Below, piece after piece: positions 42,071-49,841 of a stretch of 64,000 nt of DNA. Position 1 is the stretch's first letter. Every line of letters starts with the position of its first letter. This stretch comes from JAJYIW01 sp963781665 (GTDB lineage Bacteria > Chloroflexota > Anaerolineae > Anaerolineales > Anaerolineaceae): the NCBI GenBank assembly GCA_963781665.1, contig CAWAGA010000002.1, positions 1,798,001 through 1,862,000 of the forward strand. Direction: 5' to 3'. A model generated the notes under the pieces. It made no database searches, had not been told where the DNA came from, and saw nothing but the letters and a program-made list of their open reading frames with translations. Position numbers and translations under genes: made by a program.

Positions 42071-42099
42071 TTGACTTCGCGCCCTTGTTTATGTTATCC
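42071..42099 (+). promoter_or_regulatory. promoter of the ferredoxin gene
   Basis: TTGACT (42071-42076), a 17-base spacer and TTATCC (42094-42099) lie about 41 bases upstream of the ferredoxin ATG; a ribosome-binding GAAAGGA precedes that ATG. Confidence 0.5.
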
Positions 42100-42140
42100 T
42101 TCACAACAGGATTTAGAATACCAATCGAAAGGATTGTTTC

Positions 42141-42326
42141 ATGGCGACCAAATACGTAATCGATGCCGATAAATGCATAATGTGTGGTGCGTGCGAGCCC
42201 GAGTGCCCAAACAGCGCAATTTCTGAAGGAGCTGTTACTTTTGAGATCGATCAATCGAAATGCGATGGCTGCGGTACCTGCCTCGAAAGCTGCACAGTTG
42301 AAGCACCTTATCCTGTTGAGGCCTAG
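42141..42326 (+). CDS. 2[4Fe-4S] ferredoxin
   Basis: The 61-residue acidic protein binds two [4Fe-4S] clusters. The first motif is CIMCGACEPECP (CxxCxxCx3CP); the second is CDGCGTCLESC, without the usual Pro after the last Cys. It is the likely low-potential electron partner of Nfn and of fermentative oxidoreductases in this organism. It is a single-gene transcript bounded by a promoter and a hairpin at 42381-42421. Confidence 0.95.
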   Translation: MATKYVIDADKCIMCGACEPECPNSAISEGAVTFEIDQSKCDGCGTCLESCTVEAPYPVEA

Positions 42327-42380
42327 AGCTCGATCGAAACGGCATCTCTCATTTTTCCTAAAGAAATAAACCTCTTTTTA

Positions 42381-42421
42381 ATAAAGGGTACAGCTCAGGA
42401 TGGGTTGGTTGTACCCTTTAT
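42381..42421 (+). terminator. hairpin after the ferredoxin gene
   Basis: ATAAAGGGTACA (42381-42392) pairs with TGTACCCTTTAT (42410-42421), a 12-bp stem with a 17-base loop. The T tract is interrupted (TATTATTT), so terminator strength is moderate. Confidence 0.65.
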
Positions 42422-42498
42422 TATTTAAAAGATCTGTGAGGTAAGATCAGGGATTGAGGATTAAAATATTGCCGGCATGTTTTCACATAAATCCGTTT

Positions 42499-43162
42499 TT
42501 ATCCCATTTCCCTGGAATTGGTTATGAATTTCAGTGGTTTAAAGCTCATACGATGGATGGCGCTAGGGCCGTGGATTAGCAAGGCGGCTTGATGTCTGGC
42601 GGTGCCGTAACCTTTATGAGCGGCAAAGCCGTAGCCCGGAAAGAGTGCATCCTGTGCCACCATCCAGGCGTCTCGGGCTGTTTTAGCCAGCACCGAAGCA
42701 CAGGCAATACTCAAAACCCGGTTATCACCCTTGATTAATGCAACTTGCTGCACCTTTAACCTGTGGCAGCGCCAGCCAATCCAACACTAAGACGTCTGGC
42801 GGATAAGATAATCCCTGCAGCGCTCGCCTGGCAGCTAACCGGGTTGCCGGTAAAATCCCGATTGTATCGATTTCCTGGTGAGATGACATGCCCACGGCCC
42901 ATCCAGCTGCCGTTGATTTAATCTCCTCGGCCCAAAAAGCGCGCTGGGAGGGAAGCATTTGTTTAGAATCACGCACTCCGCGAAGAATGCTGGAAATGCC
43001 AGGATCCAGGGGGAGCACGACGACAGCGGCTGCCACTGGCCCCGCCCAAGCACCCCGCCCGGCTTCATCCATCCCACCGATTTTTTGTAATCCAATCTGC
43101 CAGAAGGCTTGCTCCAGGCTGGTATCCGGAGCTGCCGGGACGCAATCAAGCCAGGCGGTCAT
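42499..43162 (-). pseudogene. rnhB: ribonuclease HII interrupted by a 1-base frameshift
   Basis: RNase HII removes ribonucleotides from DNA/RNA hybrids. The N-terminal frame has MDEAGRGAWAGP (catalytic Asp and Glu), VRDSKQM and DVLVLDWLALP (third Asp), but ends at 42725. The second frame continues at once with QQVALIKGDNRVL, then IACASVLAKTARD (fourth Asp). Joining at AAAGG (42751-42760, complement) restores a normal protein of about 220 residues. All four carboxylates are present, so a one-base assembly error is as likely as true loss. The ATG at 43160-43162 (MTAWLD) overlaps the glycosyltransferase stop by 17 bases. Confidence 0.75.
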
Positions 43163-43877
43163 ATAAACCACGCCGGGCATTGGAGCGGATGGTAAGCATA
43201 TCGAGAACCATGCGCCATGAATCGCTTAACATTCGCACCCGGGATTGGGGTTCGAAATACCAGGGTACAGGCACCTCAACGACCCTGTAACCCCAACGCT
43301 GGGCCATAAATAACACTTCTACATCAAACGACCAGCCCATCAAAGTCTGGCGTCTAAAAATTTCTTCGGCAACAGGACCCTGAAAACATTTAAATCCGCA
43401 CTGGGTGTCTTGCAGGTGGGGGAGGGCGATCAACCGTACCAGGGTATTGAAGATGCGGCCTGCCAGATGACGGTAAGGTGGTTCGCCATAACGGATGGCT
43501 CCAGGGGCTTCTCGCGAGGCAATCGCCACTTGCACTTCTTTCATTTGGGGAGGAATGAAGCGGTTGATCTCGGTCACCGGCATCGAGAAGTCAACGTCGC
43601 AGAAAAAGCGATAATCCCCTTTGGCTTCCAGCATTCCCCGGCGAACAGCCCGTCCCTTACCGCTCAGGTCTTCGTGAACGACCCTCAGGTAAGGCAGACG
43701 GCTTTCATACGATCTGGCGATTTCGAGGGTGTGGTCTTTGCTTCCATTCTCGACGATGACCACCTCGCTTGAATACGCCTGGTTGGCCAAGAAATGCTCG
43801 ACTTTTTCCAGCATTTCAGGAAGGCGGCTCTCTTCATCGTGAGCCGGGACAACGATAGAAAGAAAAGGGAACGGCAA
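43146..43877 (-). CDS. family-2 glycosyltransferase (dolichyl/polyprenyl-phosphate sugar synthase type)
   Basis: The 243-residue GT-A-fold enzyme has SIVVPAHDEESRLPEML at the N-terminus, VIVENGSKDHTLE (DxSxD-like), SGKGRAVRRGMLEAKGDY and the metal-binding CDVDFSMP. The Gly-Phe-Lys motif QCGFKCFQG and VPWYFEPQSRV are typical of polyprenyl-phosphate glucose/mannose synthases. It has no membrane helix. It transfers sugar from a nucleotide to a lipid carrier. It precedes rnhB, with a 17-base overlap. Confidence 0.9.
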   Translation of the reverse strand: MPFPFLSIVVPAHDEESRLPEMLEKVEHFLANQAYSSEVVIVENGSKDHTLEIARSYESRLPYLRVVHEDLSGKGRAVRRGMLEAKGDYRFFCDVDFSMPVTEINRFIPPQMKEVQVAIASREAPGAIRYGEPPYRHLAGRIFNTLVRLIALPHLQDTQCGFKCFQGPVAEEIFRRQTLMGWSFDVEVLFMAQRWGYRVVEVPVPWYFEPQSRVRMLSDSWRMVLDMLTIRSNARRGLYDRLA

Positions 43878-43905
43878 TTCTTAACTCGCAACTCAAAAGA
43901 TAAAT

Positions 43906-44700
43906 TCACATACCCAGTGATTTTATCGTAAGAATGATGACAATGACCAAAGCAGTTACTTCAAAGAGGGCGATAACACCCAAAATTATCCACTGGCTGC
44001 GGTTCATTCGGCCCCTAAGGCCCTTCGTGATCGATTTCTGGGATGATGTATCCCCATTTTTCATGTCCTGGGGGCCGTCAGAATCATCCGGGCCAGGCGA
44101 TGAAGGCGGTTCAGATGAAATCATACCGCTCAGGATCTTTTTCAGGTGCTCCTGGCCAAATATCGCTGGTTCCTTCGTCAGGTTCTCTGCATATAGCTCG
44201 ATGGTATCGCTCATCACCACCTCTACCGGCGAACGGACGCAATCGACAAACATGTGCGGGTTTGTGCAAAATAGGATTGGCCGGGAGCGCGGCGCCGGGA
44301 TGTCGTTCTTGGCCAGGTGGACGTCAACCGCTTGAGCCAGCAGCCTGGCTCGCAGCGTCAGATTTGGCAGAACCGGTTTAGGTTTATGTGGGCTTTCCAG
44401 GCTTAACCAATCCTCTTCGGTCGCTCTGAACGACCCAATCAAAGTAGTCACGTAAATGACAAACAGGCCTGGAGGTCCTACCAGCACCATCGGAATCTGA
44501 ATTTCGAGATTATTGAGAGAAATATTGCGGAACAAGGTAAATTTATCCCCCAAGGCTTTACTCAAGAGATCGATGCAGGTCCGTTGAGCTTCGAACTCAT
44601 TCGGCCAGGAGAGGCCATTTTTTACCGTGCCGCGGATCCGATCCATAAACGTCAATGGGCCGGTTGCAACCACGAAGGATGAACGGTCAATTACATCCAT
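43906..44700 (-). CDS. NERD-like domain protein with one C-terminal transmembrane helix
   Basis: The 264-residue protein has a soluble alpha/beta region (residues 25-190) whose FRNISLNNLEIQIPMVLVG and PPGLFVIYVTTLIGSFRATEE read like the core strands of a NERD nuclease-related domain. The usual acidic/Lys catalytic set (E..K) is not clear. A Ser/Pro/Asp-rich linker (SSEPPSSPGPDDSDG) and a C-terminal membrane helix (IILGVIALFEVTALVIVIIL) follow. The start ATG 44698-44700 (MDVIDR) follows a strong AGGAGAGGAG site. It is downstream of tRNA-Pro on the same strand. Its function is unknown. Confidence 0.75.
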   Translation of the reverse strand: MDVIDRSSFVVATGPLTFMDRIRGTVKNGLSWPNEFEAQRTCIDLLSKALGDKFTLFRNISLNNLEIQIPMVLVGPPGLFVIYVTTLIGSFRATEEDWLSLESPHKPKPVLPNLTLRARLLAQAVDVHLAKNDIPAPRSRPILFCTNPHMFVDCVRSPVEVVMSDTIELYAENLTKEPAIFGQEHLKKILSGMISSEPPSSPGPDDSDGPQDMKNGDTSSQKSITKGLRGRMNRSQWIILGVIALFEVTALVIVIILTIKSLGM

Positions 44701-44814
44701 TCTTTCTCCTCTCCTGTAGAATCCCAGAGAAAGCCAAGACCGCCACGCACTCGTGACCAGTCCTTTTCCAGGTCTCATTGTTTTGTAATTGGCTTAATTT
44801 CCAGAAGAAAAAAG

Positions 44815-44887
44815 TCGGGGTGGGCGGACTCGAACCGCCGACCCCTGCGTCCCAAACGCAGTGCGCTACCAACTGCGCTACACCCCG
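44815..44887 (-). tRNA. tRNA-Pro (anticodon UGG)
   Basis: The 73-nt minus-strand cloverleaf has a 7-bp acceptor stem (CGGGGTG/CACCCCG) with discriminator A and a D-arm AGCGCAGTTGGTAGCGC. The anticodon stem CTGCG/CGCAG has loop TTTGGGA, giving anticodon TGG for proline CCA codons. The T-arm is GGCGG-TTCGAGT-CCGCC. The 3' CCA is not encoded. Confidence 0.96.
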
Positions 44888-44896
44888 GCGAATTAG

Positions 44897-44926
44897 AGTA
44901 TAATCCGAATCGCCTTAAACCGTCAA
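44897..44926 (-). promoter_or_regulatory. promoter of tRNA-Pro
   Basis: On the minus strand, TTGACG (44926-44921), an 18-base spacer and TATACT (44902-44897) place the start about 6 bases before the tRNA 5' end. Confidence 0.75.
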
Positions 44927-45015
44927 GGAAGAGGCAAATTCCGGTTACCAGCCTGCCTGTTATCCTTCAATGTAATCGCCGGGACCAGCAGGAAGGCCGG
45001 GGTTTTGATAAATGT

Positions 45016-45032
45016 ACCGTTTTTCAAACGGT
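45016..45032. promoter_or_regulatory. palindrome just upstream of the esterase gene
   Basis: ACCGTTT-TTC-AAACGGT is a perfect 7-bp inverted repeat ending 13 bases before the ATG at 45046, where a ribosome-binding site would be expected and none is seen. It may be an operator or a leader hairpin. Confidence 0.4.
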
Positions 45033-45045
45033 CATTATTTGTGAA

Positions 45046-45909
45046 ATGCACCCAACCTTTTTACGGCATCACCGGATTATAAATATCCTCCTACTGGCTG
45101 CTCTCGGGGCTGGCTACCTTCTTTTACCATCGCCTGTTCAGGTAAAAGCCAGCACTCTGGCTGGCCCTCAGAATTCCCCGGCAAATAATCCAATCATCAG
45201 CCTTGACGGGTCCAGCCAGGGCCAGGTTCTCGACGTCCATCTGCCCGATGGGTTTGTGAAGCAGTCGCTCGCTGCCTTGAAGATTTACCTGCCGCCAGGC
45301 TACAACACCCAGACCCAGCGCCGTTATCCGGTGCTCTACCTGTTGCACGGACAGGACGACAGCGACGAACAATGGGTCCGGCTGGGGGTCAACACAGTCG
45401 CGGACCGGCTGATCGCCTCGGGAGAAATCAAGCCGATGATTATCGTCATGCCGGGTGAGGCAGGCTCGCCTGCCCCCGAAAATACCGGCTTCGGTGCTGC
45501 TCTGGCTACCTCCCTGGTTCCGTGGATCGATGCCAATTACCGCACCTTGCCAGACCGGAACGATCGGGCGATCGGTGGGCTCTCAAGAGGCGCAGCCTGG
45601 GCAGTCCGCCTGGGCTTGATCTACTGGCAAACCTTTGGCGCAATCGGTGCAAACAGCTTTCCCATGTTTTACGGCGACAATTATTTGATCCCAGGCTGGT
45701 TAGATGCCATTCCAATCGATTCTTATCCCCACATTTACCTGGATATTGGCAATTCGGACCCTGAATTGCAGCTTGTCAAGATGTTCGAAGATTATCTAAC
45801 CAGGCGGGGTATTCCCCATGAATACCACTTGAACGTAGGCTACCATGAAGACAAATACTGGCAGGCTCACCTCGAAGATTATTTGCTTTGGTATAATTCG
45901 ACCTGGTAG
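45046..45909 (+). CDS. secreted esterase of the alpha/beta-hydrolase fold (Esterase_D/enterochelin-esterase-like)
   Basis: The 287-residue protein has a signal peptide or anchor (IINILLLAALGAGYLLLPSP). A putative-esterase domain follows, with IYLPPGYNTQTQRRYPVLYLLHG typical of feruloyl/enterochelin esterases. The nucleophile elbow is AIGGLSRGAAWA (GxSxG-like). An acidic residue near DIGNSDPEL and the His of NVGYHEDKYWQAH complete the triad. The substrate is an ester on a sugar, peptide or siderophore and cannot be named. No clear ribosome-binding site is present; a palindrome lies just upstream. Confidence 0.85.
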   Translation: MHPTFLRHHRIINILLLAALGAGYLLLPSPVQVKASTLAGPQNSPANNPIISLDGSSQGQVLDVHLPDGFVKQSLAALKIYLPPGYNTQTQRRYPVLYLLHGQDDSDEQWVRLGVNTVADRLIASGEIKPMIIVMPGEAGSPAPENTGFGAALATSLVPWIDANYRTLPDRNDRAIGGLSRGAAWAVRLGLIYWQTFGAIGANSFPMFYGDNYLIPGWLDAIPIDSYPHIYLDIGNSDPELQLVKMFEDYLTRRGIPHEYHLNVGYHEDKYWQAHLEDYLLWYNSTW

Positions 45910-46230
45910 CCGCCAAAATCAAAAAATTCCTACTAGTATTTTTAATCTAATCGGTGTACAATTGTTCTAATAATCAGGATGTCATGGAGCCTATCCATGT
46001 GGCAGCACATACTTGCCTCATGTAACCATTAGCTTAGCCCGTCCTGATAACCAGTAATCTTGGAGGTATGTATTGACCGTTTACACCATAATTTCCTTGA
46101 ATATGTATATATCGTAATCCGAGAATAAAGAGTCGAGGTTCAGCTTTTTAACCGAGCTTACACCACCTGAAAGCGATTCTCTATTCCCCAATCTCTGTTT
46201 GCAATCAATCCAAAACGAAAGGAAAATATC
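45910..46230. other. 321-bp intergenic region upstream of ssb
   Basis: No gene or strong hairpin is seen. It holds the ssb ribosome-binding site (GAAAGGAAAA). It also has a CTCT-rich stretch (GATTCTCTATTCCCCAATCT, about 46172-46191) that resembles stretches in other gaps of this window (see findings). Confidence 0.5.
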
Positions 46231-46647
46231 ATGTGGCATACGATCATCATCGTCGGCAATCTGGGTAATGACCCGGAAATGCGCTATACCCCGAATGGAC
46301 AGGCTGTAACCTCTTTCAGCGTTGCCAGCAATCGCCAATATACGTCCAATAACGGCCAACCCGTCAAGGAAACGTGCTGGTTCAGGGTGTCTGCCTGGGG
46401 AAAACAGGCCGAGACCTGCAACCAATTTTTGCATAAGGGCAGCAAAGTACTTATCGAAGGTCGTTTGACTCCCGACCAAGCCAGCGGAAGTCCAAGAACC
46501 TATACCAGGAAAGATGGATCCGTAGCCGCTTCATATGAAGTGACGGCCAATCTCATTCGCTTCCTGTCCAGCCGGGGAGAGAGTGAAGGAATGAGCGGAC
46601 AAACGGACGAAACGGCCACAACCAACGAAGACGAGATCCCCTTCTAG
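46231..46647 (+). CDS. ssb: single-stranded DNA-binding protein
   Basis: The 138-residue protein has an OB-fold domain (residues 1-105: IIIVGNLGNDPEMRYTPNGQ, FSVASNR, TCWFRVSAWGKQAE, FLHKGSKVLIEGRL). A short linker is followed by the acidic tip DEIPF that docks replication and repair proteins. The ATG follows a GAAAGGAAAA site. It is the first gene of a tight set with a DUF3467 protein (3-base gap) and a translin-like protein. Confidence 0.95.
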   Translation: MWHTIIIVGNLGNDPEMRYTPNGQAVTSFSVASNRQYTSNNGQPVKETCWFRVSAWGKQAETCNQFLHKGSKVLIEGRLTPDQASGSPRTYTRKDGSVAASYEVTANLIRFLSSRGESEGMSGQTDETATTNEDEIPF

Positions 46648-46650
46648 GTT

Positions 46651-46971
46651 ATGGCAAACGCCACGTCTCATCTACCGGTCAATATCCCCCCAGACCTGGA
46701 AGCCATTTACGCAAACGTTGTCCGTATTTCGCATACCCCGGCTGAGTTGGTGCTTGATTTTGCCCGGCTCATGCCGGGGGATAATGCCATGAGCATCTGT
46801 TCCCGTATGATCATGTCGCCGGTGGGCGCCAAGCTTTTCTATCGTGCCCTTGGTGAAAACTTAGCCCGCTACGAATCCGCTTTTGGGGAAATCGCTATCC
46901 CTAGCAGCGGGTCCCTGGCCAATGAACTATTCCGGCCGACTCATCCGACCGGAGAGCCCCCAGCGGAGTGA
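46651..46971 (+). CDS. DUF3467 family protein
   Basis: The 106-residue soluble protein matches the small DUF3467 family: IYANVVRISHTPAELVLDFA, MIMSPVGAKLFYRALGENL and ARYESAFGEI are its typical blocks. The role is unknown. It begins 3 bases after ssb and ends 3 bases before the translin-like gene, so all three share a transcript and may work with single-stranded DNA or RNA (inference from context). Confidence 0.8.
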   Translation: MANATSHLPVNIPPDLEAIYANVVRISHTPAELVLDFARLMPGDNAMSICSRMIMSPVGAKLFYRALGENLARYESAFGEIAIPSSGSLANELFRPTHPTGEPPAE

Positions 46972-46974
46972 ATT

Positions 46975-47640
46975 ATGGAAAACCTCGAATCGATCGCTGA
47001 AAAGATCCGCCAGGAGTTTGAAGCCCGTAATAAAGCCCGCGACCAGGCCCTGATTGCCGCCCGGGCATTGACCCGCCATGCCGCTCACGCTATCCGCGCC
47101 ATCCATCGCGGGGAGGATGCCCTCGCTCACGAGAAGCTCGAGGCTGCAAAGGAATTGGCCATCGCTTTCAAAAATGACCTGACCGGGTATCCTGAGTTGT
47201 ACTATGCCGGTTATACCCAGGATGCTTTGAAGGAATACTGCGAAGCCAGCATGACAGTGGCTCTGATCGAAAACCAACCCCTTCCGGACCCGGAAAGTCT
47301 GGGACAGGAATATGCCACCTATATGAACGGCATGGCAGAAACAACCGGCGAACTTCGCCGTCGTTGCATGGACATCTTACGCCAGGGATACTCGCAAGAA
47401 GCTGAACGCCTGCTTGGCTGCATGGACGAGATATACGCCGTCCTGGTTACCCTCGATTTCCCGGATGCGATCACCTCCGGCTTGCGCCGCCAGACCGATC
47501 TCGTGCGCGGGATCGTCGAACGAACCCGGGCTGACCTGACCATCAGCCTGCGAGGACACCACCTGGAACTGGCCCTCGAAAAGATGTCAGCCCGGCTCCA
47601 GGGCGATAAGAAAGCCGATGCGGACGATAAAAGCGTCTGA
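46975..47640 (+). CDS. translin-like all-helical protein
   Basis: The 221-residue, helix-rich charged protein has the pattern of prokaryotic translin homologs. It has an N-terminal EFEARNKARDQALIAARALTRHAAHAIRAIHRGE, a middle YTQDALKEYCEA and a C-terminal FPDAITSGLRRQTDLVRGIVERTRADLTI, which matches the translin 'DxxxGLRRKxDVARxxLExTRxDLT' block. Translins form ring oligomers that bind single-stranded RNA/DNA, some with RNase activity. It sits after ssb and DUF3467, and the Cas4-like gene starts inside its last codons (23-base overlap). Confidence 0.8.
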   Translation: MENLESIAEKIRQEFEARNKARDQALIAARALTRHAAHAIRAIHRGEDALAHEKLEAAKELAIAFKNDLTGYPELYYAGYTQDALKEYCEASMTVALIENQPLPDPESLGQEYATYMNGMAETTGELRRRCMDILRQGYSQEAERLLGCMDEIYAVLVTLDFPDAITSGLRRQTDLVRGIVERTRADLTISLRGHHLELALEKMSARLQGDKKADADDKSV

Positions 47641-47857
47641 AATTGGCGCTTTTATCTACTGTCAACGCGCCTGGTGGTACCGACTGCAAGGGATTGAGCC
47701 TGGCAATCAGGCTGAACTTGCAGCCGGTACCGAGCTTCACCAGCATCATGGCCGCCAGGTGATGGTTGGGGGCTTGCTGCGCGGCCTGGCGTGGCTTTTG
47801 CTGCTGGCGGCGTTGGCTTTGATCGCTGTCTATCTGACCGGCCGGTTGTTGCTATGA
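47618..47857 (+). CDS. Cas4/Dna2-like nuclease, N-terminal piece with a membrane helix
   Basis: The 79-residue protein starts with the Cas4-type N-terminal motif ASEIGAFIYCQRAWWYRLQG, whose Cys is the first iron-sulfur ligand in Cas4. It continues with ELAAGTELHQHHG and ends in a transmembrane helix (LAWLLLLAALALIAVYLTG). The stop overlaps the ATG of the next gene by ATGA (47854-47857), and the next gene supplies the nuclease core. It starts within the translin-like gene. The two pieces look like one membrane-hairpin Cas4-like protein split at the hairpin. No CRISPR or cas genes are in the window. Confidence 0.75.
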   Translation: MRTIKASEIGAFIYCQRAWWYRLQGIEPGNQAELAAGTELHQHHGRQVMVGGLLRGLAWLLLLAALALIAVYLTGRLLL

Positions 47858-48369
47858 TTCCCGCCCTGGCTTTGCTCTTGGCTTTACTGGCCGTAGGTCT
47901 TCTTTGGCTGGCAGCCCGGCAAAGGAGAAGAAGCGGCTTGCCAGGAGGCAGGGTCATATACACTGACACGCGCAGCTGGGGAACTGTAGAAAAACCACTT
48001 TTCGATCGTGATTTGAATTTGGCCGGAAAGCCTGATTACCTGGTCGAAAAAGGGAAAAATATCATCCCGGTTGAAGTTAAATCGAGCCGGCGGGCTACCG
48101 GCCCATACGACTCGCACATCTTCCAATTGGCTGCATATTGCCTGCTGGTTGAACGTACGTTCGGCCAGCGCCCGCCTTATGGCTTACTGCATTATCCAGA
48201 TCGCACCTATGCGATCGACTATACTCCCACCCTGGAGGGGGCCTTATTGGACACTCTAGCAGAGATGCGTCGCTGTGAAAGAAGGAGAGACCCTGACCGG
48301 TCTCACGAACAACCTGAACGCTGCTCTCACTGCGGTTTTCGGGGGACCTGCGACCAACGACTGTCTTGA
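47854..48369 (+). CDS. Cas4/Dna2-like PD-(D/E)XK nuclease, C-terminal piece with a membrane helix
   Basis: The 171-residue protein begins with a transmembrane helix (ALALLLALLAVGLLWLAA). The PD-(D/E)XK core follows: LAGKPDYLVEKGKNIIPVEVKSS (Asp ... Glu-x-Lys), then motif QLAAYCLLVE (QxxxY). The C-terminal CSHCGFRGTC carries the three Cys of the Cas4 iron-sulfur site. With the preceding 79-residue piece, all four cluster cysteines and the active site are present. It is therefore probably a working, membrane-attached nuclease made from two coupled chains. nadK follows after 58 bases. Confidence 0.8.
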   Translation: MIPALALLLALLAVGLLWLAARQRRRSGLPGGRVIYTDTRSWGTVEKPLFDRDLNLAGKPDYLVEKGKNIIPVEVKSSRRATGPYDSHIFQLAAYCLLVERTFGQRPPYGLLHYPDRTYAIDYTPTLEGALLDTLAEMRRCERRRDPDRSHEQPERCSHCGFRGTCDQRLS

Positions 48370-48427
48370 AACTGCCCATAAATTACCTTGCAGAGCATAT
48401 CCGTCACGGCTTATAATTTAACCCATT

Positions 48428-49297
48428 ATGTTACGTGAACGTCCACTCGAAAGCATTGCGATCGTCGCGCCGCAATCCCTGCCCGAAGCCATTGCTCAGG
48501 CCAGTGAGGTTTCAGCTTTTCTTGAAGAGCGCAGTGTGCATGTCGCTTCCGGCGAAATAATTGATGCAAGCCTGCACCAGCGCATCCAGCGCGGCGAATT
48601 CCAACTTGTAATCGTGCTGGGGGGTGATGGCACCATGCTGCGTGCGGGGCATTTGTGTGCTCCCGTAAACATACCAATCCTGGGCATCAATATGGGCCGT
48701 TTTGGCTTTCTCTACGAAATTCAAAGGGAAGATTGGCGTCAAGCGCTTCCCAAGCTGCTTGATGGTAATTATCGCCTCGAAACTCGCATGATGCTGCAGG
48801 CTTCTTTAGTACATGACGGACAGCCTGGCGGCCAATGGGAAGTGGTCAACGACGTCGTAGTGGCGCGCGGCCTGGTCGTTCGCCCGGTTCAGCTGACCGC
48901 CTACGTCGATGGCTACCTTTTGGCCAGTTACGTCGCCGACGGGATGATTGCAGCCACTGCCACCGGATCTACAGCTTATGCGCTCGCCGCTGGTGGCCCG
49001 ATACTGCCTCCGGAGGTTCGTAATATTTTGATCCTTCCAGTCGCCCCGCACCTATCGATTGACCGGGCCATCGTTCTGGCCGAAGGCGCTTCGGTGACAA
49101 TCGTCGTCAACACCCAACATGAAGCTGTACTCAGCGTCGATGGCCAACAAACTGTACCGATTACCAGTGGAGATAAGGTGCAGGTCGCTGCCGGCGACCA
49201 CAGCTTATCCTTAGTCCGCTTTCAAGACCCCGGTTATTTTTATCGTAACCTCGTTTCATATATGGAAAGAAACCCTTTAACGGATATTAAAATATGA
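48428..49297 (+). CDS. nadK: NAD(+)/NADH kinase
   Basis: The 289-residue enzyme makes NADP(H) by ATP-dependent phosphorylation of NAD(H). Motifs are VLGGDGTMLRAG (GGDGT), GINMGRFGFL, VNDVVVARG (NDxx), ADGMIAATATGSTAYALAAGG (TGSTAY) and SVDGQQ. Length and order are normal. It is coupled by ATGA overlap (49294-49297) to a zinc-binding membrane protein and is followed by recN. Confidence 0.95.
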   Translation: MLRERPLESIAIVAPQSLPEAIAQASEVSAFLEERSVHVASGEIIDASLHQRIQRGEFQLVIVLGGDGTMLRAGHLCAPVNIPILGINMGRFGFLYEIQREDWRQALPKLLDGNYRLETRMMLQASLVHDGQPGGQWEVVNDVVVARGLVVRPVQLTAYVDGYLLASYVADGMIAATATGSTAYALAAGGPILPPEVRNILILPVAPHLSIDRAIVLAEGASVTIVVNTQHEAVLSVDGQQTVPITSGDKVQVAAGDHSLSLVRFQDPGYFYRNLVSYMERNPLTDIKI

Positions 49298-49830
49298 GTG
49301 ATTCACCTGCGCCGACCATGTATTGTGCCAACCATCCCGACCGTGAAACCAGCTTGCGCTGCAATCGCTGCGAAAAGCCAATTTGTATCCATTGTGCTGT
49401 GTTGACTCCGACCGGATATCGCTGCAAGGAATGCGTTCGCGGCCAACAAAAGACTTTCGAGAACGCTCAATGGATCGATTTTCCGCTCGCTTTTGTGATT
49501 GCCGCCGTGCTGGCTTACGTGGGCAGCTTGATCGTTTCATTCCTGGGCTTTTTCACTATTTTTCTGGCTCCAATTGCCGGGGTGATCATTGCCGAAGCTG
49601 TCCGTCTGGTGACCCGCCGGCGGCGAAGCAAACGACTTTATCAGGCTGCCGCAGCCGGCGTTATCATCGGAGCCCTGCCGCGCCTGGTGCTGCCGCTGCT
49701 TGTAGTCCTCCTGGGAGGCCTTGGTGGAGGCGCCGGACTTGGAGTTTTGTTGCCCCTGGTCTGGCAGGGATTGTACGTTTTTATGACCGTCCCATCGTTC
49801 TATTACCGCTTATCCGGTATAAAACTCTGA
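49294..49830 (+). CDS. membrane protein with an N-terminal B-box-like zinc finger
   Basis: The 178-residue protein starts with a cysteine/histidine-rich finger (CANHPDRETSLRCNRCEKPI and CIHCAV, YRCKEC; residues 11-48) of the B-box type seen in many bacterial membrane proteins. About four hydrophobic segments (residues 63-90, 92-106, 118-140 and 147-166) follow, including a glycine-rich GGLGGGAGLG. The function is unknown. It is translationally coupled to nadK (ATGA) and lies 11 bases before recN, a nadK-x-recN order. Confidence 0.8.
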   Translation: MSDSPAPTMYCANHPDRETSLRCNRCEKPICIHCAVLTPTGYRCKECVRGQQKTFENAQWIDFPLAFVIAAVLAYVGSLIVSFLGFFTIFLAPIAGVIIAEAVRLVTRRRRSKRLYQAAAAGVIIGALPRLVLPLLVVLLGGLGGGAGLGVLLPLVWQGLYVFMTVPSFYYRLSGIKL

Positions 49831-49841
49831 AAGAAACCTGA

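Noticed and set aside
47618..48369. CRISPR-associated Cas4 within a CRISPR locus
   Set aside because: No direct-repeat/spacer array and no other cas gene anywhere in the window.
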